The notes beneath the pieces are model-generated. The model was not told the DNA's origin and searched no databases. It was given only the letters and a program-made list of their open reading frames with translations. Of a stretch of 64,000 nucleotides of DNA, positions 35,486 to 47,180 are shown piece after piece (the first letter of the stretch is position 1; the number at the start of each line of letters is the position of its first letter). Position numbers and translations under genes: made by a program. The stretch is from Ptiloglossa arizonensis (lineage: Eukaryota > Arthropoda > Insecta > Hymenoptera > Colletidae). The DNA is taken from the NCBI RefSeq assembly GCF_051014685.1, contig NC_135061.1:4760029-4824028 (forward strand), in the 5' to 3' direction.

Positions 35486-35815
35486 TCAAAGAAAACTGTT
35501 ACCTATACAACGTAACGACACAATGTGTGGCTCTGTTTGCCACTTTCCAGACTTACTGGACAAAGTACCGTATAGCGTATTGTTTATTAATGTGCGTTTC
35601 ATTTCGATATACCCGTTCATACGATGAAGTATCCCGTACGCTACACCGCGTTTCAGAGCAACCTGAACCTGTCGTTTAACTTCGGTCGAGGGGAGACTGT
35701 ATTCTTGGGAAATGTAATTGCTGATATCTCGTGGTGTCGAGCCTTGGGTCGTTTGTAGCCTGCGTATAGCTTCGACGACCTGAGCTTCGATTTTTTGAGC
35801 CTTCTTGAAACCCAT
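35486..35815 (-). CDS. Small linker-histone (H15)-like winged-helix protein
   Basis: Met at 35815 (GATCATGG context) opens a 109-residue frame. Residues about 6-70 fit the linker-histone globular domain. There is a first helix VVEAIRRLQTTQGST, with the typical AI--L---GST/GSS spacing. Then comes PRDISNYISQEY, matching --I--YI-- of helix 2. Then come VKRQVQVALKRGVAYGIL and the turn NGYI, matching the ---AL--GV--G-L--- helix 3 and wing. Such domains bind nucleosomal or other DNA in the nucleus. The protein lacks the long basic tail of canonical H1, so it is more likely an H15-only protein than a main histone H1. A GTAAGT donor at 35556-35551 (minus) means the last 23 residues could be replaced by a spliced exon. 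The in-frame Met 18 residues upstream (35869) is less likely. It sits alone among repeats. Confidence 0.72.
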   Translation of the reverse strand: MGFKKAQKIEAQVVEAIRRLQTTQGSTPRDISNYISQEYSLPSTEVKRQVQVALKRGVAYGILHRMNGYIEMKRTLINNTLYGTLSSKSGKWQTEPHIVSLRCIGNSFL

Positions 35816-35869
35816 GATCGCAGTTAACTCTGAACACGAACATCGAGTTAAACTTGAACGATTTATCAA

Positions 35870-37300
35870 CGCGCGACACGATCAAATTTTCTCGCGCGAT
35901 GAACTTACATTTTCGAAATTCGTAACCTGCCAATCCGCAACCAATATTTCACGTTATTATAAATATCTTCCCGGGGCGCAGCTCGTAGAACAATTTTCTA
36001 ACCAAGTGTCGTCGAAAATCGTTGGAGAATTTCGTCAGTTTTTTGTTCTCTTCGAACGAAAACGTTACACGTCGACGAAGAGTATTTCGTTGAATTTATC
36101 GGATAATGTTGAAATTTCTTGGATAATTTATCGCGAACGGTGATTTGTTTGAAATATCGGAAGAAGATTCGTGTACGCGAAATTTCGTATGGTTTGACAA
36201 TGAAACAACAAGCGGTCTCCACGAGACGATTGTCGGTTGCTCGAGCTGATTTTCTGCGTCGTTTCGCTTCGTGATCCAATGAAAACAAAATTTTCCGCGG
36301 CCCAGGCTTTATAACTGGCGTTGGTCCAGCGAAAAAAAAAAAAAAAAAAAAAAAATAAAAAATAAAGGGATTTCGATCTATTTCTTTCCGGTTCGCATCT
36401 ACTTTCCTCCCCTTGTTCATTGACGGTCTCGCTCTAGGTCTTCTCGGCCCACCAAAGCAGAAATAAAACAGCACCGAATAGCGCCAGGAGAGCACGATAG
36501 ACCTTTAAACAGTGACGTCACCGAAGCTGTTTTCTCATGCCTTTGTAAATATAGTACTCTTCCGCCTGTTGACTTGCAAATTGGGTCCGCAATTAGAGAA
36601 CTGCTCGAAAAATTGCCGTTCGAATTATCAGCAAGACACGACAAAAGTGAAACCCGAGCGAAATGTGTCACGAATTTTTTTTTTCTTGCATTCGAACGCC
36701 GGTACCGAAACGAGCACTACCAGTACGCGTTTGTTCGAAATTGTTGCACGTTTCCTAGACACTCCAAAGGCCAGTCGATGACTATTATTAGAACAAACAA
36801 GACCGTTGAATGGGAACACCTACATTCGGCTCGAACAAAACCGACTGGTATTTGGGAATTTTTTTTAAGACGATACCGAACGTACGATATAAAAATTTCA
36901 CACGTTTGTTAAAAATAGATACTTTGGGTGATATTGCTAGGAATTTTCATTGCTTGGAAAACACGAATGTTCTTGTTCTGATCGAATTTTTCAGTCCCGT
37001 CTATCTATTCGGTTGTAACTGTTGGAATTGAATAAAGATAGAATTTCGTTTAGAAAATGGACGAACGTTGCAGACGTATCGATTTGTTCAGGAATGGTGC
37101 GTTACTTGAGGAAAAATTATTAATTTTTCCGATAGAAATCGAAAGTTGTTGGAGTTTTCTCAAAGAATACTAGAGAAAAAAGGTTCAAGATAGGTGCAAT
37201 GGAGTACGATGGAGAATGTTACTGCGAACGTACAATTTGAATTTCAATTCAATCGATTAAATATTGTAATTTTCGAGGAAAATTACCCACTAGCTTGAAA
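35870..37300. other. Upstream region of the H15 gene and non-coding stretch
   Basis: It would hold the promoter and 5' UTR of the H15-like gene near 35820-36100; no clear core element was identified. A poly-A tract is at about 36329-36355. The segment 36585-36690 has a partial duplicate at 37965-38070. No other gene recognised. Confidence 0.4.
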
Positions 37301-37860
37301 AGCCCTTTTTTGAGGAAAACACACTTAAAGTGCAAGGCGAACGGTATATTTTTATGAATCTTTTAAATTTTACCTTAATACTTTAGGGTAGTGTTATTAA
37401 AAAATTTAAGTTTCATGAAGAAAATGCAAGAAAAAGAAATTTTCGTCTTCAATATTTTTAGTATACGTTACTCTCTTTTTGTTAAAACTTTTTCGAGGGA
37501 AACACACTTAAAGTGCAAGGCAAACGGTGTATTTTTATTAATCCTTAAAATTTTACCTTAATACTTTAGGGCAGTATTATTAAAAAATTTAAGTTCTATT
37601 AAGAAAATGCAAGAGAAAGAAATTTTCGTCTTCAATATTTTTAGTATTCGTAACTCCCATTTTGTTAAAACTTTTTCGAGAAAAACACACTTAATGTGCA
37701 AGGAAAACGGTATTTTTATTAACCTTTTAAATTTTACCTTAATACATTAGGGCAGTATTATTAAAAAATTTAAGTTTCATGAAGAAAATGCAAGAAAAAG
37801 AAATTTTCGTCTTCAATATTTTTAGTATTCGTAACTCCCTTTTTGTTGAAACTCCAGTAA
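37300..37860 (+). repeat. ~183-bp tandem array, 3 copies
   Basis: ACACACTTAA(A/T)GTGCAAGG recurs at about 37319, 37503 and 37685, spacing 184 and 182 bp. Each unit contains TTAAGTTTCATGAAGAAAAT, also found inside the mariner-type MITE at 35.3 kb. Non-coding. Confidence 0.9.
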
Positions 37861-38940
37861 TTCGATATGGTAAAATTCTATCGAACGTTGCGCAGTCGAT
37901 ACAGTAAACTCAACAATTGTTTAAAATCTTTCGTAAGTTCGTGCGTGTAGTATCCTCTTCTGACTGTTTGGCAATTAGAGAGCTCCTCGAAGCATTGCCG
38001 TTCGAGTTATCAGTAGGGAAACGTCAGAACCGAACTGGGATGAAACGCGTCAGAAACTTCGTGACGTTCAGGTGACTGAATCTTCAAAGTCACAGTGCTA
38101 GTAAAAACTAAAACCAGCTATCGGGTGAAGGTTTGATACAATTGAGAAAAAAATTGTGGTTGCGCAATATCCACGTATAATTAAAACATTGCCGCGGTAA
38201 AGGTCTACTTCTTTCAAGTACCGACAAGGTTGTGCGAGTTATTATAGATAAAATCGTCCGGAAGAATGTGGAAAGTTACTTATGTATGTAATTATTACCT
38301 CCGGTTAATAAGTAATTACAGAACACCGTAACGAACGTTACATTCTCGTAATACGTTTAGAAACAGATATAAAAAGTGTCGAATACGTATGTAGATCGTA
38401 TTAATAACATTAATTAACCCACAATGCTCGAATGTTTACGCACGATGATCGACACGCGTCGTAGTACTGTCGTTTACGTCCAAACACGATTCTAATCGCT
38501 TATCTCTGAGTTTTCGTTTATTCCATAAAATAGAATTTAGCGCGTACTTCTAACAAAGTACAGCGACGTACTATTTCGTTCGAGTCACATTATTGTTCGT
38601 TTACCGATGGATACAATTTTTAATGTTAAGGAACCGTCAAAGAAGCGCGCTTCGATAAGTAAATAACCTTATCAATGATGTCGGCCCAAAGTTTAGAGAT
38701 TATCGATAACATCGTTTGCATCTAACGACGATTGCTGATTGTTTACAGTAAATGTATACAGATTTAAAATGCTACGGAAGCGATTGCTGCGCGAAGCGAT
38801 TATCTTGAAATTTTATTTTCTATTCCATTTAACCACGAAGAAGTGATTTAGATAAACGTTAGAAACGATAAGAGCTATTCGTAGCTGGCTCTCCGAGGTA
38901 GTTGGTGAGCAGCGTCGTGTTTGTCGCGTGGAGTTCTTTC
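37861..38940. other. Non-coding stretch
   Basis: No gene recognised apart from a fragment (37965-38070) similar to 36585-36690. Confidence 0.4.
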
Positions 38941-39199
38941 GGATCGAGTACGGGCAACTGGTCCCTCATGGGCAAGAGTAAATGCCGTCGCCTGTGGGCA
39001 CTTGACGTCACAGCAAAGATGGTGGGGATCAATTGCAGTAATGGGATCCAACGTCGCACGCTTAATACTTTGACTGCCGCAGCACCTATGCGCGATCTCC
39101 CACTCCTTCGTTCTTCTCTATGACGTGAAATGCCCACAGGCGGCAACGTTTACCCTTGCCCGCAAGATACCAGTTTGTCCGTGTCTGCTCTTGATCCTA
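38941..39199. mobile_element. Foldback MITE with ~70-bp inverted arms
   Basis: The left arm (38941-39010) contains GGATCGAG, CAACTGGT, GGGCAAGAGTAAA and GCCTGTGGGCACTTGACGTC in order. The right arm (39121-39199) has the same landmarks in reverse complement (TGACGTGAAATGCCCACAGG, TTTACCCTTGCCC, ACCAGTTTGTCC, CTTGATCC). The core GCCTGTGGGCA is perfect. The loop of about 110 bp is GC-rich. Minus- and plus-strand frames crossing it are by-products. Confidence 0.82.
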
Positions 39200-42100
39200 A
39201 CGGTGAAAAAAGGAAATCGTTTTGCCGTCCTTAATGCGCACCTTCACGGAAAATAATCACCAACGCTCGAGAGGGGACACCCTGTACACTCCTTTCGAAT
39301 TCCAATAAAATTCCACCGAGTTTAAATAACAGAGATCGCTGTATTTGCTCGAAAAATATTTGTTTCGCTCGAAAAGAAAACAGGCAAGGTTCGTACGTAG
39401 TATCGATGGATCGTACGCAAAGATCTTGCCCGGATAAAGCGTACACGCTTCATTCTGTAACGTATGCAAATTTAATATCATAAATAACTATTTACTTCGA
39501 AGAAAACAGGTATCGAGAAAGAATACGTTGTAGGTTAACAGAGGAGATTAGGTGCGTACCGAGTGTGTATCGATTTATACGGAGATACAATAAATGCGTA
39601 GTAGTAATTCAAACGGTTCGTAAATCGAGTGATCTGATTTTCCCAACGTTATGCCGATTTATCTGATAGCGATCAAAAATTCTTCGTTGCAACGTCGAGC
39701 GAGAGACTTATCGTGTATCCTACAAAACGTGGAATCAAATTAACATATGTATGCGTGCGTATGTTTCAACTCCGTCGTATAACGCAGTCGCATTATATTT
39801 CTCGCGATATTACAAATAAAAGGTCACTGTTGTGTTTTTATGCAACAATGATAAGTACGTACGTTTTTTTTTTCGTGTAAAACGGGACGAGCATGTTTTT
39901 ACAATGTTTGCTTTCATCGTGACCATAAAACGTTTAGGTTAATAATCCAATGGTAGGTTTACTCTTGGTTAAACTTGCCTCTAATTGAGCGATTGTTTGG
40001 ATTAAAATGAAACGGACTCGTTCGTTGAATACATCGATCGTTCCAGTAAAGTGTTAGTCGTTGTCAAGATTATCTATAAAATCTAATGCGCAATAGTCGA
40101 AAGAAGTGTCGTTAATGCAATAAATTGTGATAAGAAGCTTCTTACAATGTTAGTGAGATCTCCTGCAGAGAGCAGCACAAACCGAGTCAGACTCTACTGG
40201 CATCTGGTACGGGTTCATGGAATTTCGTGGCACCATCGCGAACCTACCATTGATATATGTAATAACTTTAGATACGTTTTCCTGGTAAGGTACTAGGTAA
40301 TCCGTTTTAAATTTTAGAAACAAAATTGCACCGATACTAATATCTTATCGGCAGTACAAACGAAACTGGTACCGATAAGAGAAAACAAGACAATACTAAG
40401 TTTCCCCTCTCAAGTATTTCTTTGATTCGTGTATTGCATCGATCGAATTTAAACGAATATTTTTATCGAATCGAATTATCTGCGAACTGAATTATCGATA
40501 CGGACAAAATTAGATATATCGACGATCTATAGCGCGCTCTATGTTCTAGAATGTAGTTACTCGACAGTCGTGTGAAAATAACGGTTATTTCTGTGCAGTG
40601 TACGAAATATAATTGTTTCGAAGAAAGTAAACGTAAAAGTGGAACGAAGCATCGAAACGTGACAGATTCGGACTTCACTTTGGAAATGTCTTTCGTAAGT
40701 TATGCATATATTCGAATTTCGTATAACGAACGTGTTAGTGACGCACGTTACATGTAGGTACATGTACGTAATTGCATACATTGTATACGTACGGCACGCG
40801 ATAACAATAAGTAACATTTTATGAAACGAAGCTTTGTTGGGAAACGGTCTATTAGTTTTTTCTTTTCTTGCGTGGTATTTTTCATGAAATACTGCAAAAT
40901 GAAAAGCTTTGTGAATGCACAAGGACGCGGCGCACCGGACACGATGCATTCATCCATGCGAGATCCGCGTACGAGTTGTTTATTGTTAGCTGGCTAACAC
41001 GAGTTCCTGCATAAACTGATTGTCCAAATGATTCTAAATTGCCTAGCTTCGTCGCAGGAATTGCCGTATTATGTTTAATAGATATTATAGATGTTTAAAG
41101 TATTTTCAGTGAAACACAAATGATTTCGTAGGATCTCTGTAATATTTTCGCCGCCATTAAACGCGATTTAGTCGTTACAGCCAACTAGACAATAATTACC
41201 CACAATTATGCCAACAATATTAAATACCAACAATTAACGAACGTAGGAAGTATAATATGCACGGTGGATAATATCTACCTGTATTTAGTCATTTAGGTGA
41301 GTTTTTAAGGTTAGATTACCTTCAGCATTGCGACAAAGATACGCGTATTAGATTTTTTTTTTTAGCATATGCAAAATACGAAATATGAGATTGAAATGGT
41401 AAATTCTCGTTGACAGTTTTTTTCTCTTATCGCTGGCACGTTGGATTTATATGTTTCAAAAGTAAAATAATATCTTTGAATTGTTTCAAACAGTATTCAC
41501 GAGTGAACATTTTTGGAAATCGTAATAAATTCGTACGGATCAAAGTTTATTTGTAGTTCATCTTTACCATGACATTGGGGACCATACGTTTCCAATCAAC
41601 TTTAATCATGCAAAAATAAATTGATATATGATTCATTAACATAGTAAAAATACAATGATATTATTTTTCTATTTCGATTACACTTCAAAAATAACTATAC
41701 CTATTACGTTTCTCACTGGTACGTCCCTTACAGAAATAAACACGTACGTATATAAAATTTTTTTTCTTTCAACATTATTTATTTTTAATCTCTAGATATA
41801 TTCTAGCAATTGCGGGTGAAAGTCAAAGAGTAACGTAATTAGTACAAAATAAAGGGAATCGTACATAAAACCGTAAATATTGTTACAAATTCGTAAGGTT
41901 TTCGAACAAATCAGTGCTTGAAACAGATGCAATCGTACGATCGTTTTATTCGTATCGAATCGTTCGGAATGATTGATCGATATATCGAAACCATCTCGGT
42001 TGGTCTGGTGGGATACGCGCGTCGTATTCACGTGGCAGATTCGGCAAAGCGGTTGAATCTCGGGCAGGGAACTTTCCCTTTCGTTCTGAAATCTGTGACT

Positions 42101-42905
42101 TGGTCGGATCGGTTATTACCGGGTAAACGAATATATTCGTAGCGTGGTCGTCGAAGATTCGTGCACGTAGGCGTTATTAGCACGGGAGGATGAATTCGAG
42201 GCAGCGCCACGGCGATCCGAGCCGAGCGAAAGTGGTCGCATAAATGTCGGGAGCAGAGAACGCGGCTTAACGAATGTGGAGAGATCGGTGAACCGGAAGC
42301 GAAAGGCGCGCAGCTTCACGATTCGTTTGGTACGAGGTATACGCGTAAGATCGTCGGCCTTCTGGCCTTTAATGCATCGCGAAGCGAGAAATCTCGGCTT
42401 CTTTATCGTCCCTGTCCATTTTACCGGACATTTTCCTCGAATTTCTCGACCGGGCTCGGTTCGATTTCTCGACCAATCGGGGCGCGGCGAATTTTCGTCG
42501 CGGACCAATCGCTTCGCAGCTACGGACGTCCTCGGCCAGGTTTATTAACACCGGACAACGGATCGAGACGTACAGGTTAGTTTCCGATATCTACGATAGC
42601 TCGTTCGCGATAAATCACAGCCGGAGGGTGACTCAGATCTAACACTTGGAAAACTCGATTGAATGAGATGCCTGAGGCTTACGCAACGGCATCGTCGGCA
42701 TCGGGACAACGAGTTGCAGCGGTGATGTTTGCAATACGCAAGGCCATGCCTCCAGAATTTACTGGCTACTATGTTACCCGACGGGCAAAAGGTTTCGTCG
42801 AGACAAACAGATACGTCGATCGTTTCAGCCGATAGCGAAACACGGGACACTTACAATGGAGATTCCATCGAATTCATCGCGATGATATATCGGATTAGAA
42901 TAGAT
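39200..42905. other. Long non-coding stretch with one CpG-rich island
   Basis: 39.2-42.0 kb is AT-rich with nothing recognised. 42.0-42.85 kb is markedly CpG-rich with overlapping open frames on both strands and no identifiable domain or splice sites. It could be a promoter-like island. A phrase near 40910-40960 (GCTTTGTGAATGC...GGACACGATGC) has a relative near 49068-49110. Confidence 0.4.
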
Positions 42906-43342
42906 AATTAGAATGTATAATTTAATTAAATTATACGCTCTAAAAAAATCGTATTTTTTATCGTTAATTTTATAGTCGAAAGTATTAGAAAATTAAGATT
43001 GTAAACTATACAGACGTGAGGAGATACATCAAAGATCGTAATCTATTGGGTTTTCCAAAATGGAGAATATGTAATTTAATCAAATGTTTATACGCTCTAA
43101 AAGAATCGTTTTTTTTATCGTTAATTTTATAGTCGAAAGTATTAGAAAATTAAGATTCTAAATTATACAGACGTGAGAAGATACATCAAAGATTATCCAT
43201 ATCTATTGGGTTTTTCGGAAAGTGATTTCGTTTTCCAAAATGGAGAATATATGATCTAATAAAATGTTTATACACTCAAAAAAAAATCGTGTTTTTTATC
43301 ACTAAAAAAAAAAAACGATATAACTTTCCGAACGACCCAATA
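42906..43342 (+). mobile_element. Mariner-type MITE copies, partly tandem
   Basis: Two to three partial units share TTTATCGTTAATTTTATAGTCG and CCAAAATGGAGAATATG. The last unit has both ends, TTGGGTTTTTCGGAAAGTGA at about 43205 and AACTTTCCGAACGACCCAAT at about 43340. The units correspond to the 177-bp array at 45.4-46.4 kb in the opposite orientation. Confidence 0.8.
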
Positions 43343-44420
43343 TATTTTTCGACGAAACAATCGTTTCGTTCGCGCTGTTTTCTATTTAATAGCCTTGCGG
43401 ATAAATATTAGTCGGTTCTTCTTACGCATCACTTTTTTTTTTTTATATTTCGTAACGACGAAATAAAGTTCTCTATTCGTCGCTAAACGAAGGTTAATGT
43501 CGTCGCTATATATAGGTCAGTGTTTTTTAATCTTTTTGGACCAACGACGCACTTTGGATTTAAAACACCATTCGAAACACAAAAGACGTACCTATTAACG
43601 AGAATCTCCAATTAAATGTACACATTTTGCAAAAGGTTATCCGTAGTCGATATAATCGTATATAAAACGGTACGGATAAATCCGACTCGTTAGCCTCGAT
43701 CATTCCATAGAGAAAAATATCAAAATATCGCGCGTAATTAAAAAAAAAAAAAAAAACATTGTCGCAATTGTTTGCACGAGTACCTTTCCGCGAATATTTT
43801 AATCGAAATATCTCCTAAAATACGTAATGGTTTCTCGATATAAATAGCTCGTCGCTTTTTGTTTTCCCACGCGATTCGTAAATATACGATTACCTTTGAA
43901 GAAACAAACTTGACCTTCGTGTGTCCTCTGCTTTCAAAAGTTTCAGTCGCGTGAAACAATGCCTTCTTCTAAATCGTTCGACTTTCGTCCGATAGCTTCT
44001 TTCGATGTGAATCGAATAAGTTTCGAGAATACTTCAGCTTCCGGTGTTGGACGATCCACGTTGTATACTGAAATAAATCGTAGAATGGGACGTGTCGAAT
44101 TAAACAGTGAGTCGAAATATTGACCCCTCCTTCGCGAGACGTACGATTTGACGTAAGCTATAAACAGTGTCATTCATTCAGCGATATTGAACAAACGTAA
44201 ACAGTTGCGTCGCCGGTGACTGGACCCGTGTCATCTGGGTTATGTAACATCGTTTGGGAACGTAAGATAAGAATAGTCTTCGCTCCAGTCGCCAAACTTG
44301 TATCTAGATATTTTGGCGCTCGAGGCAACGATAGGATAAGGATTTTATCATCAATTATTTCCGTACCCTTGAATGAGTTACCAACGATATTAACAATATT
44401 CGAATAGTCTTGTATTAGCT
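43343..44420. other. Non-coding stretch with a possible hAT-like end
   Basis: CAGTGTTTTTTAATCTTTTT at about 43517 resembles the terminal repeat of hAT elements, but no partner was found. Poly-A tract at 43740-43756. No gene recognised. Confidence 0.35.
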
Positions 44421-44423
44421 CTA

Positions 44424-45231
44424 TTAACCCTTTCGCTCCGGCGAGCGTATATATACGTTCTGGAAGAATGACTATTCGTATACGAAGAGCGTATATATAC
44501 GGCCTGGAAGAATAATTATTTGTATACGAAGAGCGTAGATATACGCCTTGGAAGAATGAGTATTCATATACGAAGAGCGTATATATACGTCCTGGAAGAA
44601 TGACTATTCATATACGGAGAGCGTATATATACGTCCTGGACAAATGATTATTTGTATACGGAGAGCGTATATATACGCCCTGGAAGAATGAGTATTTGTA
44701 TACGAAGAGCGTATATATACGATCTAGAAGAATGACTATTCGTATATGAAGAGCGTATATATACGCTCTGGAAAAGTGGTCACTGCGGTACGAAGGGCGT
44801 ATATACTCGCTCTAGAAAAGTGGTCGCTGAGGTACAATAAACGTATATATACGTTTATCCAGTATATACTTTTATTTCATACTTTACACGAGTTACTTGT
44901 GTCAATATTGTGTTTGGCTTTAAATACTTCAGTAATTTCGTTATATATTGTATTAAAAAATATTATACGAGCATTATAATATAATATATAAAAAAAATAA
45001 ATCATGATTGTAAAGTTTTATATTTTGTAAAGTAAAATGATATATATAAGAAATGTCATTGTGAAATTTCGAGAAGAAGAAACGACTTCTACTTACTTCG
45101 TAGCATTCCGTATCTCAGTCAACTACTCAACTATTCAACTACTCACTAGTACTCAGTACTCGATACTCAGTAATGCGCTCGGTTTACAGCTATTACATTT
45201 TGTCACAACCGCTCCGTAGCGAAAGGGTTAA
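44424..45231. mobile_element. TTAA-ended element with internal 44-bp satellite (element 5)
   Basis: The left end is TTAACCCTTTCGCTCCGG and the right end, in reverse, is TTAACCCTTTCGCTACGG (17 of 18), with TTAA at both ends. About 44443-44840 is a 44-bp tandem array (GAGCGTATATATACG, then CTGGAAGAATGACTATTCAT): markers at 44443, 44487, 44531 and 44575. The unit contains the 12-bp palindrome CGTATATATACG. The remaining 370 bp are AT-rich and match element 2. No transposase. This is the best-preserved copy. Confidence 0.85.
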
Positions 45232-45430
45232 TTTGAACAACCTCTATTGTTTTATCGCGATTTACGGATTTTTGATCGAAAGAAAAGTGCACCGAAAAGA
45301 TCGTAGATAACGTTAAACCGTGAGAAAGAACAACTTGGTTTTATAGCGATCTAAAATACATGGAGGAAGTGATGGTGAATCGTTCTATTGTTTAAAAATT
45401 CTCTTGCCGAAATAGTCGTAACGTTTTCTC

Positions 45431-46450
45431 AGGTTGTTCGGTAAGTAATTTCGTTTTTTTTTTGGTAAAAATGGAACATGATTTTTTTAGAGTGTATAAA
45501 CGTTTTATTAAATTATATATCCTCCATTTTGGAAAACGAAACGACTTTCCGAACAACCCCATAGATTATGATCTTTGATGCAACTTCTTAGGTCTGTATA
45601 GTTTAGAATCTTAATTTTCTAATATTTTCGACTATAAAATTAACGATAAAGAACTCAATTTTTTTTATAGTACATAAACATTTTATTGAATTATATATCC
45701 TCTATTTTAGAAAACAAAATGACTTTCCGAACAACCCCATAGATTATGATTTTTGATGTAACTTCTTACATCTGTACAGTTTAGAATCTTAATTTTCTGA
45801 TATTTTCGGCTATAAAATTAACGATAAAGAACTCAATTTTTTTTAGAGTCTATAAACATTTGATAGAGTTATACATCCTCTATTTTGGAATACGAAATCA
45901 CTTTCCGAACAACCCCATAGATTATGATCTTTGACGCAACTTCTTAAGTTTGTATAGTTTGGAATCTTCATTTTCTAATATTTTTGACTATAAAATTAAC
46001 GATAAAGAATTCAAATTTTTTAGAGTATATAAACATTTTATTGAATTATATATCCTCTATTTTGGAAAACAAAATGACTTTCCGAACAACCCCATAGATT
46101 ATGATCTTTGATGTAACTTCTTACATCTGTACAGTTTAGAATCTTAATTTTCTGATATTTTCGGCTATAAAATTAACGATAAAGAACTCAATTTTTTTAT
46201 AGTACATAAACATTTTATTGAATTATATATCCTCTATTTTGGAAAACAAAATGACTTTCCGAACAACCCCATAGATTATGATCTTTGATGTAACTTCTTA
46301 CATCTGTACAGTTTAGAATCTTAATTTTCTGATATTTTCGGCTACAAAATTAACGATAAAGAACTCAAATTTTTTAGAGTATATAAACATTTTATTGAAT
46401 TATATATTCTCCATTTTGGAAAACGAAATGACTCTCGAAACAACCCAATA
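45431..46450 (-). repeat. ~177-bp satellite array derived from a mariner-type MITE, 5-6 copies
   Basis: The array opens with a MITE end (AGGTTGTTCGGTAAGTAATT) and closes with one (CGAAACAACCCAATA). Between them the junction AACAACCCCATAGATTATGA recurs at 45557, 45735, 45913, 46090 and 46267, spacing 178, 178, 177 and 177 bp. Each unit contains the MITE's terminal part (GACTTTCCGAACAACCCC) and internal part (TTTATTGAATTATATATCCT). The near-constant period and high similarity mark a true satellite rather than repeated insertions. Confidence 0.9.
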
Positions 46451-46701
46451 TTAGTTCGAATAACGGAGATCCACCGCGTCTTGTATCGTCGCGATGATCG
46501 TGTGTTCGTCCAGCTGCTTTGCACGCACGGAGAAGCTCAATTAAATTGATCTCGGTAGTGTACCATTTTATTACGGCATTGCAAGGAACAATTGTTTTCT
46601 CACGTGTCTGAAAAACTGATTGCCAGTGATGTCACGTCCGGAGACCGACCTTCGTCGTCAGCACGTCCGGCACCGAGTCTTTTCTACGTAGATTCAGAAA
46701 A

Positions 46702-46851
46702 ATGAGAGAACCACGACGCCGTAAAGCGTTCGAGGAACTTTTAGGTTTCCCTTTGGCCTACCGATACTACTTCGAATCGTGTCGTAATTGTATTTATCAT
46801 GTTTTGAAAATTTTTGAGAATTTTGTACGTAGACACGATACACCACGATAG
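46702..46851 (+). other. 49-codon frame with a diverged relative at 47657
   Basis: The frame MREPRRRKAFEELLGFPLAY continues to RYYFESCRNCIYHVLKIFE and ends at TAG 46851. The segment FEELL-FPL-Y-YYFESCRN-IYHV-K-F is also encoded at 47660-47750. DNA differences are about evenly silent and replacing, so coding constraint is not shown. It may be a relic of a mobile element. Confidence 0.3.
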
Positions 46852-46933
46852 CCAAGAGGTTCAAAAAAATCAAATTTGCAGAGACAATTACTTTCTTTGG
46901 AAAAGTCAAAGTCTCGTTGAACCACAGTTGCAT

Positions 46934-47180
46934 TAGGTTGTTCGGAAAGTGATGTTGTTTTCCAAAATGGAGAGTATACAATTTAATAAAATGTTTATAC
47001 ACTCTAAAGAAATTGTGTTTCATTTTGACCAGAAAAAACGAAATGACTTTCCAAACAACCCAATATCTGTTCTCATTGGAGATCACGATGCAGGAAAATA
47101 TATTTTTTTTAAATTTTGTTTAAACTGTTCAAAAGGAACCTATTAGTAACATTTCCGTAACTCTGCAGAAAAGAGTTTTA
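46934..47180 (+). mobile_element. Mariner-type MITE plus shared 3' segment
   Basis: About 46934-47065 runs TAGGTTGTTCGGAAAGTGAT to AAATGACTTTCCAAACAACC, a complete MITE of about 130 bp. The next ~115 bp (TCTGTTCTCATTGGAGATCA onward) are shared with 53354-53480, which follows another MITE copy. The pair therefore descends from one duplicated segment. Confidence 0.82.
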
